A DNA stretch of 64,000 nucleotides from Entomoplasma freundtii (GTDB lineage Bacteria > Bacillota_I > Bacilli_A > Mycoplasmatales > Mycoplasmataceae): contig NZ_CP024962.1 of assembly GCF_002804205.1 (NCBI RefSeq), positions 744,001 to 808,000 on the forward strand. Direction: 5' to 3'. The stretch's first letter is position 1, and every line of letters starts with the position of its first letter. Under the pieces are notes generated by a model. It was not told the DNA's origin, did not search any database, and saw only the letters and a list, made by a program, of their open reading frames with translations. Both the position numbers and the translations under genes were made by a program. Positions 10,459 through 21,127 of the stretch are shown here, piece after piece.

Positions 10459-10719
10459 TTAAATCATCATCGCTAAACCAGTAATAGCCATGACAACAAA
10501 AAAGAGAACCAAAAATAAGGGAAAATTTTTTTTGATAAACCCTCACCAACTTGATTCATGGTGATATTGTTTCAGAGTATTTCTACGGTTCCTACGTTTA
10601 AAAAATCACATTAAAAAACTAGTTAAAATACCCAGAATTAAACCGGTAATTAAAAGGCTTAAACCTACAATAAAATTTTCCTGAGTTGCAAGCATAACCG
10701 AATTCCCGAAAAATAACAA
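10459..10719 (-). CDS. Small two-helix membrane protein, unknown
   Basis: 86 aa, no family recognised. I chose a TTG start at 10719 because GCGGAGGGTGG sits 7 nt upstream; an ATG at 10743 overlapping the previous stop is the alternative (94 aa). Two hydrophobic helices (around NFIVGLSLLITGLILGILTS and FPLFLVLFFVVMAITGLAMM) flank a basic loop FKRRNRRNTLKQYHH, so both ends probably face outside. Two of its Trp codons are TGA, which hides it under the standard code. It lies just after the 169-aa gene and probably shares its transcript. Confidence 0.65.
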
Positions 10720-10735
10720 AAAACCACCCTCCGCG

Positions 10736-11245
10736 TTAAACATTATATATCATTTTATCAAAAGTGCTAGCAACCAAATTTAATTTTTTTGTGTAGTTTA
10801 GTCACTTTTTCTCAAGATTTTTATCACTTTTTAGTGGACATAGAAGATAAAATTGAATATTTTTCACTGTTTGGTTAGTATTTTGTAAATATTTTGTAAT
10901 TGGGGTTTCATGATTTTCGTTTCAATCGTGGTTCAAAGTTTCTTCTCACCAATGACAAGCCTCTTCCAAATTGGGGGCCGCAAAAGTTAAAAAAGGTAGA
11001 AAAGAATCTTCGTTTTCTCACTGATCGCCAACAACTATTACTGCTAATCCTGACTGGAACTTTTGGTTACTTTCTCCCGGGATTAGTCGAATTTTTGAAG
11101 TTTTGAAATAGGTTTTTCAATCATGATTACGTTGACGATAACTTCACCGTCAAGAGGCAATGAAACCGTAACTAGCAATAGCTACAGCCATTAAAAAGCC
11201 TAAGATAACAAGAATCCAAATTCATCAACTCATAATTTTATTCAT
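10736..11245 (-). CDS. Hypothetical membrane-anchored protein, hidden by nine UGA codons
   Basis: 169-aa frame with nine TGA and two TGG Trp codons, no family recognised. It starts MNKIMSWWIWILVIL at 11245 (an alternative ATG at 11233 has AAGGA at a more usual distance). One N-terminal membrane helix runs to about residue 30 and is followed by RWSYRQRNHDWK. The remaining 130 residues look soluble and are Trp-rich: HWWEETLNHDWNENHE, then a Lys/Asn-rich C-terminus. By the positive-inside rule the soluble part may be cytosolic. It sits between smpB and the small two-helix protein, in one run. Confidence 0.66.
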
Positions 11246-11304
11246 CCTTTGCTCTTAACCATAGCCAATAACCGGGTCAATAGCAAACCATTAACTAGGA
11301 AAGT

Positions 11305-11754
11305 CTAATATTTATTATGCTTCTGACGGCGATCAAGGTCTCTTTTTTTGATAGTTTCACGTTTATCGTAGAGTTTCTTTCCCCGTCCTAAGCCAATTTC
11401 AAGTTTGGCTAAATTATTCTTTAGATAAAGTCTTAGGGGAATGATGGCCAATTGGTCTTGTTGGCTATCTTTTTCTAAACGTTTAATTTCGTTTTTATGA
11501 AGTAGTAATTTTCTTGGACGAACTTCATCTAAACCCGAAATATGGTGGGCATATTCATAGTTTTTGATATGTAGATTATGAACAAAGGCTTCACCGTGAC
11601 GAATCAAAATGAAAGCTTCGCCAATTGAAACCTCTTTGGCTCTAATTGCTTTGATTTCTGGTCCATTAAGAACTAGACCTGCTTCATAAGTTTCTAAAAT
11701 TTCGTAATTAAAAAAGGCTTTTTTATTTCGAGCAATTACTAATTCGCCGCTCAT
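11305..11754 (-). CDS. smpB: SsrA-binding protein SmpB
   Basis: RNA-binding partner of tmRNA in trans-translation, 149 aa, full length. The start MSGELVIARNKKAFFNYEI, the NGPEIKAIRAK motif (usually GTEVKSLR) and the basic C-terminal tail KKRDLDRRQKHNKY match the family; the tail enters the mRNA channel of stalled ribosomes. TTTAGGAGAAATAAAA precedes the ATG. It is 10 bp behind rnr; the rnr-smpB pairing is common in Firmicutes and fits a joint role in ribosome rescue and message decay. Confidence 0.96.
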   Translation of the reverse strand: MSGELVIARNKKAFFNYEILETYEAGLVLNGPEIKAIRAKEVSIGEAFILIRHGEAFVHNLHIKNYEYAHHISGLDEVRPRKLLLHKNEIKRLEKDSQQDQLAIIPLRLYLKNNLAKLEIGLGRGKKLYDKRETIKKRDLDRRQKHNKY

Positions 11755-11765
11755 TTTTATTTCTC

Positions 11766-13877
11766 CTAAACTAGCACAAAATCAATCGTGCGTTTTTGTG
11801 GATCGACCGCCTCTACCCGAATTTTCACTGCTTGGCCCATTCGGTAAAAAGTATTATTATCTTTAGTTAGAGTTTGCGTTTTATCATCATAAGTAACCCC
11901 ACTACCGAGTGTTGAAATATGGACAAGACCTTCCACCATATTTTCCAATTGGACAAAGAAACCAAATTTTAAGGCAACAGCAATAACCCCATCGTAAATT
12001 TGGCCAACTTTATCTTGCATAAATTCGACCATGCAGACTTTGACAACTTCTCGTTCACAATCCACAGAGTTGATTTCTGTCTCATTAACAATTAAAGAAG
12101 CTTTTTTAATAAAATCGGTATTCTGACGTTGTAAAGCTTCGCTTGTGTCACCATTCAAAATATACTCTCTCAAGAAACGGTGGACCATTAAATCTGGATA
12201 CCGGCGAATTGGCGAAGTAAAATGTGTATAACATTTTGAAGCTAAACCAAAATGGCCAATATTTTCCAAAGCATATTCTGCTTTATCTAAATGTCGTAAT
12301 AATGAAAGGTTCAAAAGTTCCTTTTCAATTGGGTTAGCAATTTGGTGGTCAATCATTTGTAAAGCTTTGTTGAGGTTGCGAGGATCAGTCATTTCTTTGT
12401 TAGTTAATTTGATATTAATACCAAACGTTTTAAGACTTGCATATCATTCACTCAATGATTCCACACTTGGTTTCCCATGATCACGGTAGATGAATGGTAA
12501 TTCTTGTTCGTGAACTAATTCGGCCACCGCCTCGTTAGCACTAACCATGAACTGTTCAATTAATTGTTCAGAAGGTCCTGATTGACGGGCTTTAATAGCT
12601 ACGACGTTAGAATCTTTATCCATGACAATTTTAGGTTCACGGATTTCCAAGTTTAACATCCCTTTAGCTTCACGTTGTTTTAAAAGTTTTAAATAAAGTT
12701 CGTGAGCTACATCAAGCATTTTGGCTACTTCGGGAGCCTTGTCTCATTTTTGTTCTTGGAAGTATTTATTGCATTCATCATAGTTCAACCGTGCATGCGA
12801 AATCATAATGGTTTCAAAAACGCGTTTGTTGACCATATCACCCATGCTATCAAAAATCATTTCGCAAGCCATTGCAAATTTTTCGGTATTAGGATTTAAC
12901 GAACAAAGGTCATCACTCAAAATTTTAGGTAACATTGGAATGACCATGTTGGCTAGGTAAGTTGAATTTCCACGGCGTAAGGCTTCGCGGTCTAAAGGAG
13001 ATTTCGGTAAAACATAATGCGAAACATCGGCAATCGCCACAATCAATTTATAGCCATCTTTATAGCGTTCCACATAAATGGCATCATCAAGGTCTTTTGA
13101 ATCAAGACCATCAATTGTCACAAGTCCTTTGTCCATGATTGAAGTTGTTAAACGACGTTCAAATTCAGCCTTTTCTTCGCGAGGATGGATGTTAACATTT
13201 TGGGCATTTCTTAAAGTGTTAGGCATAAATTCAATCGGCAAATCAAATTCTTCTGCAATTGATAGGATTCGATCTGCCGCTTTAGTTGCATTACCAATAT
13301 TTTTCTTCAAACGAATAAACATTTTGCGGTCTTGAATGTTGATGATTTTAGCTTTGTAAAGATCATGTTCCTTTAGCACCAAATCATTTTTATTCAAAAT
13401 GACCATTCGGAAATTATTGAATGAAATATCTGTTGGAATAAAATCTAAAAAACGGCCATCATATGAACGGCGAATTTCACCAATTAAAAATTCTTTATCA
13501 CGGTGAGCGATTTCAATGATTTCAGCACGATCACGACCGTCATCTTCAAAGCTAACTTTATAAACTACTTCATCCCCTTTGATAGCTCCGTTCATTGCTG
13601 TTGGGGGCACAAAATAACTATCACGTTCAGGATTACGAACATCGCTAACAAAGCCAAAACCTTTTTGGTGCATTTTTAGTAAACCGCAGTGAAAACCTTC
13701 CTCAGTTAAAAGGTAAACATTACCTTGAGCCGTTAGACAAAGGGTTTGGTTATCGACTAATGGTTTTAGTTCTTTATTAAGTTCATTTAAATCATCCGCT
13801 TCCACTAAGCGCCCCAATTCCGTTAATGGTAATTGATTATGATTTAGCTTTAAAGTCGCGATGACATCCATTTTCAT
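11766..13877 (-). CDS. rnr: Ribonuclease R
   Basis: Processive 3'-5' exoribonuclease that degrades structured RNA and tmRNA-targeted messages, 703 aa. Cold-shock-type domains occupy the N-terminal 230 residues. The catalytic RNB domain follows with TIDGLDSKDLDDAIYVE near residue 265, which supplies the metal-binding Asp residues, and FTSPIRRYPDLMVHR. A C-terminal S1 domain starts around residue 620. The gene is continuous only with UGA as Trp. Its start lies 23 nt after the secG terminator, so transcription may depend on readthrough or on a promoter inside secG. Confidence 0.96.
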
Positions 13878-13900
13878 AATTTCTTCCGTTCTTCCAATCT

Positions 13901-13929
13901 AAAAAAAACACTATTTTAAAATAGTGTTT
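13901..13929 (-). terminator. Terminator overlapping the secG stop codon
   Basis: Perfect 12+12 palindrome AAACACTATTTT/AAAATAGTGTTT with eight T after it on the minus strand. It contains the secG TAG and lies directly ahead of rnr. Confidence 0.75.
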
Positions 13930-14219
13930 GTCAAAATACAAATGATGATTGTGGCTACAAAAAAAGCAATTCCTAATGAGAGCATTCAAATTGAGAAGGT
14001 ACGATCAGCTCCCCGCTCTTTGGAATTGGAAAATAATTCCTCGTTTCCGCCGTTTAAAGCACTTAGGCCTGTTTGTGATTTTTTGTTTTGTAGTAAACCA
14101 ATAATAATCATCCCAACAGAAACGACCATCATAATTATTTCAAAAATAAAAATAATGCGATTACCAGTGGCATTTGATGTTTTGTCACTAGCTAATAAAG
14201 TCATTACAAAATCCTTCAT
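13911..14219 (-). CDS. secG: Preprotein translocase subunit SecG
   Basis: Accessory channel subunit of SecYEG, 102 aa. Helix 1 covers about residues 22-45 (IIFIFEIIMMVVSVGMIIIG). The conserved loop LQNKKSQTGLSALNGGNEEL matches the SecG pattern of a glycine-rich Q...GL..GG segment. Helix 2 comes after a TGA Trp codon and ends ILTNTILK. Without that codon only 77 residues appear. The ATG at 14219 has AAAGGAG. Confidence 0.9.
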
Positions 14220-14270
14220 GATGCTCCTTTCTTCATTTCTTATAATATGTAATTATACATTATTAATAAA

Positions 14271-14305
14271 ATGAAAACCACGTGTCCTCTCCCCGTGGTT
14301 TTCAT
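14271..14305. terminator. Terminator between the HTH gene and secG
   Basis: Stem TGAAAACCACG / CGTGGTTTTCA around an 11-nt loop. It is 23 bp past the stop of the HTH gene and should end the long uvrB-whiA-HTH transcript. A TATAAT at 14252-14257 on the minus strand could then start secG. Confidence 0.7.
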
Positions 14306-14327
14306 TGGTTTTAAAGTTAAGAACGAT

Positions 14328-14552
14328 TTATTTTTTAAATAAATCTTCAATTTCAATATTCAAACCATGGGCAATTTTTTCAATTGCTTGTAAAGAAATA
14401 TTTCTTGTGCCACGTTCTGTATCAGAAATATAGTTCCGATGTAAACCCGAACGGAAACTTAATTCTTCTTGGGTGATATGTTGTTGCTGACGGTGCTCTT
14501 TCATATTTCTTGATAAAATGGTGATAATTTCTAATTTTTCGTCCTGTTTCAT
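14328..14552 (-). CDS. Small XRE-family helix-turn-helix regulator
   Basis: 74 aa, essentially one Cro/CI-type HTH domain: ITQEELSFRSGLHRNYISDT is the helix-turn-helix, followed by ERGTRNISLQAIEKIAHGLN. It should bind DNA as a dimer; targets are unknown. It is 20 bp after whiA in the same direction and ends the operon before a terminator. No partner toxin, phage gene or kinase is adjacent, so it looks like a housekeeping regulator and not a mobile-element repressor. Confidence 0.88.
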   Translation of the reverse strand: MKQDEKLEIITILSRNMKEHRQQQHITQEELSFRSGLHRNYISDTERGTRNISLQAIEKIAHGLNIEIEDLFKK

Positions 14553-14572
14553 AAATTTTTTATGATGCTCCT

Positions 14573-15502
14573 TTAATGATAGTTAGCAAATTTTAAAATT
14601 TGCCTAAACAAATTACTGATACCAGATTTAGTAATATTATAACCACTTTTTTGCATCTTTTGGCTAAGTTCCTGATAGGAAGCATCAGGGTATTTAACTC
14701 GCAATTGAGCTAGTGATTGTGCTTTTTCTGATAAAGATTCCAATTTATCCTGTGACTTTAAAAGTTTAATTGCCTTGATTTGCCCTTCGCTTGCCGCAAT
14801 CGTTCTAGTTTGGTTGGAAATATCGATGTTTTGGATTCGGTTAATATTATTAACCATGTCTCGAGAAATGCGAATATTTTCAAATTTAAGAACACTTTGT
14901 GGAGCATCAAGAAATTTAATAAAGTCAGAAACCATGGCTGACTTTTTAAGGTAACTTATGAAGCGCTCATTTTTCCGTGAAAGGATTTTAAACACAAAGT
15001 CGTAAGTAACCATTAATTTATTAAACTGATCCGCTTCTGCTAAACTTTTAAACTGAATTTCTAAGTGATAATTAGAAGTTTCAGGAGAATTAACTGAACC
15101 AGCTCCAATAAAGAGTCCAGCTACATAAGCTCGCAAAATATTGACATCGCTTACTCATTCACAAGGTAAAGGAGTTAACTCAGTTTCTAAAGGGTTGATA
15201 GCTAACTTCGTAAAAAAATCTTCTAAATTTCCCTTTAACGTTAATTGAAAAGTTTTATTTTTTTTTAAAGATTTTTTTTGGATAATAGCAATTTCCAAAG
15301 ATCCCTGAAAAAACTCTTTGGTAAAGATTATTAAAGTTCGGGCCACGCGATTCGAAATTGTTGTTAACCGCAAGGATTCCCCCTTTTGGTTATAAACTAG
15401 TTCACCATTTGCCTTAACTAAACCAGAAAGCAACGCCCGTTTTTGAGTTTGACTAAATGAGTGCGTAAGAATTTCTTCCTTGACTTCTAAGGCAAAAGAC
15501 AT
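14573..15502 (-). CDS. whiA: Sporulation-regulator-like DNA-binding protein WhiA
   Basis: WhiA-family protein, 309 aa: a LAGLIDADG-like homing-endonuclease fold (about residues 1-215, with LRAYVAGLFIGAGSVNSPE) and a C-terminal HTH (about 220-305, ending SGYNITKSGISNLFRQILKF). In Gram-positives it acts on division and cell-cycle genes; its role in wall-less bacteria is unclear. A TGA Trp at 15155-15157 joins the two halves. It follows hprK, lgt and trxB, a gene order kept across Firmicutes. Confidence 0.93.
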
Positions 15503-15532
15503 TTTTTTCTTAATCCTCCAACCAATTACAAA

Positions 15533-16867
15533 CTATTTATTTAGTTCGCGTTTTTGCATTTTTTCTAGGGCTTTTTGCGCTTTGTTAGATTTTGGTTGAA
15601 TAACCTTGGTGGCCTTAAGTTGATCACTTTCATGACCACCTTCGTTCATATTGGTTACAAAATAAGGTTTTTCATAAACCCATCCTTCGCGACGAGTTAA
15701 CTGCGGAATTACGATTTGAGTTAAGACCATCCCAATAAGACCGATAAAGGCTGATACCCCAATTAAGGCTAGTGAAAGTGGTTTATCATACATGATAAAT
15801 AAATGATCATCTGGACGACTTAATTCCAAAACAAAACGGACTAAATTTCAACCAAAAAAGTAAGCACTTGCTTCACAACCAGCTTTTGTTATTCAATAGC
15901 CATGAGGGTTATTAGCATTAATTAAATGACGACCACGTTCTCAACGACCATCATCTTCATAGTTATTATTTTTGTAAACTTGATAGTTATTAACAGCTAA
16001 ACTATCGACATCATTTATAAAAGCCTTTGCCCAAATTGATGAAGTTCGTCAAGATTTTTGATATTTAGTTGGCTCTACTTTTCAGGGTTTTGGTCCAAAT
16101 CATTTACCAATATTCGGGATTAAAAAAGTAACCAACAGTCAAACTGCTAACAAAGCTAAAGATTCAATCAAAAAGATTGGTAACATTTGACAAACAGCTC
16201 CCGGCTCTAAGTGAATACCGTTAATTCATGTTTCTGGACCATCGTAGACCGCCGAAGTATTCTTTCAAATTCAACCCAAAGGACTATTTGCCCAAGGATC
16301 AGGAATCCCTAAACTATTAAAATCAATGAAACCTCATTGGTTTTTGCCAAAAGAATTGGTATGTCCAAGTAGACGAATCGGTGCTCCAACTAATTCATGG
16401 TTAAAGAAATTTCCTCAACGACCAACTACTTGTCCAAGCAAGATATTTGGGATAATCGCATCCATATAAGTTCAAAGAGAAACTTTAGTTTTACGACCAA
16501 TGATGCCAAATACGACTAGGCCCATGATTAAACCAGCATAAACACCACCGTGAATCGACATACCAGCTTCTCAGAAGGCAAATAAGCCCCAAAAACCAAC
16601 TCCACCAGCATTTTCGCCAGGGCCATTAGCATTTAGCTTTCCAAAAACACTCGCCCCAAATAGCGAAACAGGGACAATAAAAAGCACTCCTCAAATGAGT
16701 GAATCAAAACTTAAGTCACGTTTACGGAATTTATAAAACGAATAAAGGATTGCCAAAATCATACCTAAAGTCATTGTGAAGGCATAAACATGGAATCCTC
16801 CATAATCGCCATGAATCCCCGGGGTGCCGGTAAATGTCCAGTTGTCCCCTTCTTTTCAATTGATCAT
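15533..16867 (-). CDS. lgt: Prolipoprotein diacylglyceryl transferase (copy 1)
   Basis: Membrane enzyme that attaches diacylglycerol from phosphatidylglycerol to lipobox cysteines, 444 aa. It has about seven membrane helices, the HGG motif (EAGMSIHGGVYAGL) and the signature GRWGNFFNHE. It is longer than the usual 260-300 aa because of a loop in the middle (about residues 220-330) and a charged C-terminal tail ending KALEKMQKRELNK. I chose the ATG at 16867, which follows AAAAGGATGGAAGC. Many TGA Trp codons break it under the standard code. A second lgt lies on the other side of trxB. Confidence 0.92.
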
Positions 16868-16948
16868 GCTTCCATCCTTTTACTTTGATCACTCTTTAAT
16901 TTGAATGAATCACTAAGTCATTTAATTATACCGCAAAGATGTCTATTT

Positions 16949-17893
16949 CTAGTTGAGGGCTTGAATGTACTCCACTGCCATTTGACCAGCAAGTGCTCCA
17001 TCGCCAGTAGCAATCGCAATTTGGCGTAATGGAACAGCGCGAACATCGCCAGCCACAAAAAGTCCAGGTACAGAAGTTTCCAGTTTATCATCAAAAGCTT
17101 CGACATAACCCAAACTATTAGTGATTTTAAAATCGCTTACAATTTTGGTCAATGGTGTCGCCCCAATATAAGGAAAAAGGGCGCTAACTTGAATTTCCCG
17201 GGTTGCGTTAGTTTGATTATTATAAAGGATTAAACCTTCAACACGATCAGTACCTAAAACCTTTTTAACTTCAGTGTTCATTAAAAACTTAACACCCTTT
17301 TTTTCTTCCAAACGACGAACCGATTCATTATCAGCACGGAAATGTGATTTACGGACAATGACATAAAGTTTTTTAACTAATTTTGATAAATATAAGCCTT
17401 CAGTAATTGCTGAATAGCCACCACCAACAATCGCCACAGTTTTATCCTTGTAAAAGGCCCCATCACAAATCGCGCAATAAGAAACACCTTTACCATAAAG
17501 CTCTTCTTCACCAGGAATACCTAATTTATTTTCCTTAGTTCCTGACGCTAGAATTACCGCTTTAGAAAGAATGATTTCCCCGTTGGTTAAATGGTTTTCA
17601 AAAATTAATTCTTCAGTTTTACAAATATGTTGGACTTCGTTAAATTTGAATTCTGCCCCCAAAGTAACGGTTTGCTCATACATTTTCATTGCTAAATCAG
17701 GTCCATCGATTCGTTCGCATCCTGGATAATTTTCAATGGTGCCGGTTTTAATCATCTTTCCACCTGGCGCTTCTTTTTCCACAACCAAGACCTTCATATT
17801 GGCACGAGCTGCATAAATGGCTGCCGTTAGGCCAGCCGGTCCACCACCAACAACCAATAAATCATAAAGATTCTCATTAATAGGATTTTTCAT
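16949..17893 (-). CDS. trxB: Thioredoxin reductase
   Basis: NADPH-dependent flavoenzyme that reduces thioredoxin, 314 aa. FAD-binding GGGPAGLTAAIYAARA is near the N-terminus, the redox pair is in SYCAICDGAF, and NADPH-binding GGGYSAITE follows. The C-terminal VPGLFVAGDVRAVPLRQ is the FAD motif. I start at ATG 17893 (MKNPINENLYDLL), with AGAGAGG 12 nt upstream; this overlaps the lgt2 stop by 17 nt and suggests coupled translation. Confidence 0.96.
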   Translation of the reverse strand: MKNPINENLYDLLVVGGGPAGLTAAIYAARANMKVLVVEKEAPGGKMIKTGTIENYPGCERIDGPDLAMKMYEQTVTLGAEFKFNEVQHICKTEELIFENHLTNGEIILSKAVILASGTKENKLGIPGEEELYGKGVSYCAICDGAFYKDKTVAIVGGGYSAITEGLYLSKLVKKLYVIVRKSHFRADNESVRRLEEKKGVKFLMNTEVKKVLGTDRVEGLILYNNQTNATREIQVSALFPYIGATPLTKIVSDFKITNSLGYVEAFDDKLETSVPGLFVAGDVRAVPLRQIAIATGDGALAGQMAVEYIQALN

Positions 17894-19361
17894 ATAGTCA
17901 ACCGACCTCTCTATAGCGATAAGGAGCAATCAATTGTGCTACGAACAACAAACAAATTGCAAATGTCAAAATTAATGATAACAAAATAAAGTCAATAATA
18001 GGTTGCTCTGGAATCATTAGTTCGGTTCCCAAACGTTGGGTTTCCAAGATAATTCTTAAAATTAAGTAACCAATTAAATAACAACTAGTTTGAACTCCAC
18101 AACGGATTGTTAAGTAACGATGAGGATTATTTGCTTGTTCCAAGTCGCGTCCATTAGGGTTACCTTTTAATAAATAAACTCATTGTTGTTTTTTATGGTT
18201 TCAACCGAGTTTACAATTTTCTTTCAACCGCATTTTTTTGGGTTTTCGTTGGTTAGCTAACTTGGCTTTTTTATATTGCGTTTCTAATTTCGCTAACGTT
18301 TGCTCGTGGCGGAGCTGCAGTTCTTCAAAATGGCGTGTTTCTACTTCTTCTAGTGACTGTCAATAATAGGCTTTTTGTCAGGCTTTGGTTAAACTTAAAC
18401 GTAAATTTGGTTCAAGTTGTGGTGACCTTTGTTGACTATTTTTAAAGGCTTTGGTTTTAGTAAAAGTTTGTTGGCGATACTTAATTGGTAATAAAGTTTT
18501 TTGTCCAATAATTTCTGTTTTTGGTAAATATTTATACTTTTTATTAAACCAACCCGGATAAGCTTTGGGTTCCAAGTCTCAAGGTTTAGTCTGACTAAAC
18601 CAATAACCAATTTTAGGAATAATAAGGGTAATTAAAAACCATAAAATAAGGCAACCGATGCCTTCAATTAAAAAGAGCGGAGCACGATATTCAATTGGTG
18701 AACTTAAGACATCAAAAAGACTTTGCCCTTTAAAGATGCCAGAGGTAGCAATAATCGTTGTTAAATCTAAATCGCCATCTTGAAAACGGGCAGCTCAATT
18801 ACCAGGCAAGTCGAAACCTGTAAGGTTCGGAAAATAAAAAAGTTCATCACGAATAAAATTAGGAAGCCAACGCAACGAGTCGTAGCTCACTATTTGTCCT
18901 AAAATTTCATGATTATAAAAGTTACCCCAACGTCCCAACATTTGTCCAAGGAGTAAATTAGGAATAATACAGTCTGCATAAACTCATATAGAAATTAATG
19001 TAGTTTTTGAACGTCGATAAAACCAAACAAAACCTACAAGGCTTCCTAAGAGAAGCCCTCCAAACAACGACATTCCTGGTTCCCAAAAGAAAAAGATATG
19101 GTACCAAACCATTCCTGGTAAAAAAATCTTCCCAAAGATTGAGGCTCCCAAGGCTCCTGCAGGCACGACTAAAACCGTTGCGATTTCAAATTCTCGCAAC
19201 GGAATGCCTTTCATTTTTAATTTAATGATTGAAGCAATGATTACCAACAAAATTCCCGAAAACATAAAAATGGGGTAAGCTGGCATTATCCCAAACATCA
19301 AACGGGCATTTGATGGATCACCATGTTGGTTGATTCAATCTAAGTAACTGCTAAATGTCAT
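17877..19361 (-). CDS. lgt: Prolipoprotein diacylglyceryl transferase (copy 2, with large basic insertion)
   Basis: 494-aa Lgt paralogue. It keeps EPGMSLFGGLLLG (here FGG where most have HGG) and GRWGNFYNHE. Between membrane helices it carries about 170 residues rich in Lys, Arg, Gln and Trp (around residues 255-425, including LEEVETRHFEELQLRHEQ), probably a cytosolic helical loop. It ends REVGWLYEKSY, overlapping trxB. Loss of the His in the HGG position may reduce or change activity. hprK ends... upstream in the same direction, with 33 bp between stop and start. Confidence 0.88.
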
Positions 19362-19394
19362 CCTAATTAGATACCTTTATTATTTAATTTAATT

Positions 19395-20327
19395 TTAATC
19401 AGTCATCGCTTTTAGACGACTATTCATTAAAGTGATGGGATCGGGTTTTAAGTGAGCTTCGTTAATTTTTAATTGCGCCACTGCCGATTCAATAATGTTT
19501 GCCAAATTTCGGCCTGAGGAAACTGGAATTCGAATTAAAGGCACTTCGAGACTAAGAATCTTATAAGTTTGATACTCGTTACCTAAACGATCAGTGTTAT
19601 CCACTTCACCAGTTTTAAAATTGAAAAGTTCAATAACCAAGTCAATATTGGTTTCCTCCATGATGATTTGGTAACCATTTGTTAAAGAAATATCAATAAT
19701 ACCAATTCCTCGAACTTCTACCAAATTTTTTAAAATGGGACTCGATTTTCCAAATAAACGATTATTTTTGTTGGTGACAACAATCCGGTCATCGCCTACA
19801 AAAAGGTGATTTTTTTTGATTAAATCCAAAGTAATTTCTGACTTCCCGATTCCAGAACGACCCAAAAGGAGAATTCCTTTTCCATAAATATTGACTAATG
19901 AAGCGTGAACTTCGGTTTGGGGAGCTAAAAATTCATCAATATAGTCACCAAGACGTTGACTAAATTCGGAAGTGAGAATGGCGTTCGTTTCAAGAACCGG
20001 AAAATCTAGTTTTCGAGCAACTTCAATCAACACTCTATCTTTATACTTTTTAGTGATAATAATGCCGGGAATTCCGCTCGCCATTAGGGCTTCATATTTT
20101 GTTACCTTTTCATCATGGTTGAATTGTGAAATATAACTAAATTCCTTGGATGACATCAAAACAATTCGATGGGCATGTGGATCATTTGGTCGAAAAAAAC
20201 CAGTTAATTCTAAGCCAGCTCGATTCACACCATTAGCCTTAATCAAGGTGGTTGTCAATTTATCACGACCTGCTTCGACCTTTAAGTTGAATTTTCGAAC
20301 AATTTTATCTAAAGTTAATCGTTTCAT
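19395..20327 (-). CDS. hprK: HPr kinase/phosphorylase
   Basis: Phosphorylates and dephosphorylates Ser46 of HPr to control PTS sugar uptake, 310 aa. The Walker A GRSGIGKS is at residues 156-163, the catalytic His141 precedes it, and the family signature VEVRGIGIIDIS follows. AGAGG lies 10 nt before the ATG. A TATAAT on the minus strand at 20360-20365 may be an internal promoter. It heads the hprK-lgt-trxB-lgt-whiA cluster. Confidence 0.96.
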   Translation of the reverse strand: MKRLTLDKIVRKFNLKVEAGRDKLTTTLIKANGVNRAGLELTGFFRPNDPHAHRIVLMSSKEFSYISQFNHDEKVTKYEALMASGIPGIIITKKYKDRVLIEVARKLDFPVLETNAILTSEFSQRLGDYIDEFLAPQTEVHASLVNIYGKGILLLGRSGIGKSEITLDLIKKNHLFVGDDRIVVTNKNNRLFGKSSPILKNLVEVRGIGIIDISLTNGYQIIMEETNIDLVIELFNFKTGEVDNTDRLGNEYQTYKILSLEVPLIRIPVSSGRNLANIIESAVAQLKINEAHLKPDPITLMNSRLKAMTD

Positions 20328-20365
20328 CTAATAGTTGCCTCTTTGGTCTTTCGGTTTTAATTATA

Positions 20366-21127
20366 CTAAATTTTCTCCACTTTATCGTTGACATTCTTAG
20401 GACTAAGTTGTTGCTTTGGTTCAATTGATAATGGCAATTTGACTAAAACTTGTTGTTTTTTGTTATCAAAGAGATTGTCATTTTTGAAAGCTCAAACGGT
20501 GGAAGAAGCATAACTACTTCGTTTATAAAGTTGCCAAAGAATTTTAAAACTATTGATAGCTAATGTCGGATAAACCAGGCTTTGAACTAGTCAAGTGATA
20601 CCCTTTCTTGGGGCACTTGGAATAAGTGTGATTCAAACAGACTTTCAACCATTCATTGAATAAAGTCCGATGGGATTTAAAATTCAAATTTGAAGACCAC
20701 AAACAAAAATAAATAGCCCAAAAACCTTCAACATTAAAAATTTATTGCCCTTTCCTAAAAAAACTAACGAACCACAAAAACCAAAGAGAATTTTTACTAA
20801 AAGAAAATTAACATGATAGGTACCACTAATATTAATTAATGAACCGACACTATCCCCAATCAAACCACCAACGACTCCTACCAAGGGACCCATAAGCATC
20901 CCAATGAGAAAAATAACAAAATTACCCAAGGCAATTTGGATTCCAAAAATTTTTAAATTATAGCCAATCACGTTCGTGAAAACGATACTTAAAGCTACCA
21001 GAACCGCAGTTAGAGTAATATTTAAAGTACCAAAATTTCGGCATCGGCGACTTAAAACTCAACCCAGGCCAAATAAACATAAAATGCAAACAATTGCTAT
21101 AGCATTACTAATTCAATAAAAGGTCAT
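20366..21127 (-). CDS. folT: ECF transporter S component, probably folate-specific (FolT)
   Basis: 253-aa membrane protein with about six helices; LMGPLVGVVGGLIGDSVGSL is the ECF S-component pattern (G-P-x-x-G-x-x-x-G-x-x-x-D). It would capture the vitamin and dock on the shared EcfA/EcfT module, which is not in this window. AGGAGG precedes the ATG. It overlaps folC by 20 bp, so folate is the natural guess. A 90-residue charged tail (ending KNVNDKVEKI) is longer than usual. Without folC next to it, substrate assignment would be open. Confidence 0.75.

Noticed and set aside
10900-11175. Plus-strand frame with a TTG start and one helix-like stretch
   Set aside because: It has no ribosome binding site and lies exactly opposite the minus-strand 169-aa gene, which has a better start, nine TGA Trp codons and fits the gene run.
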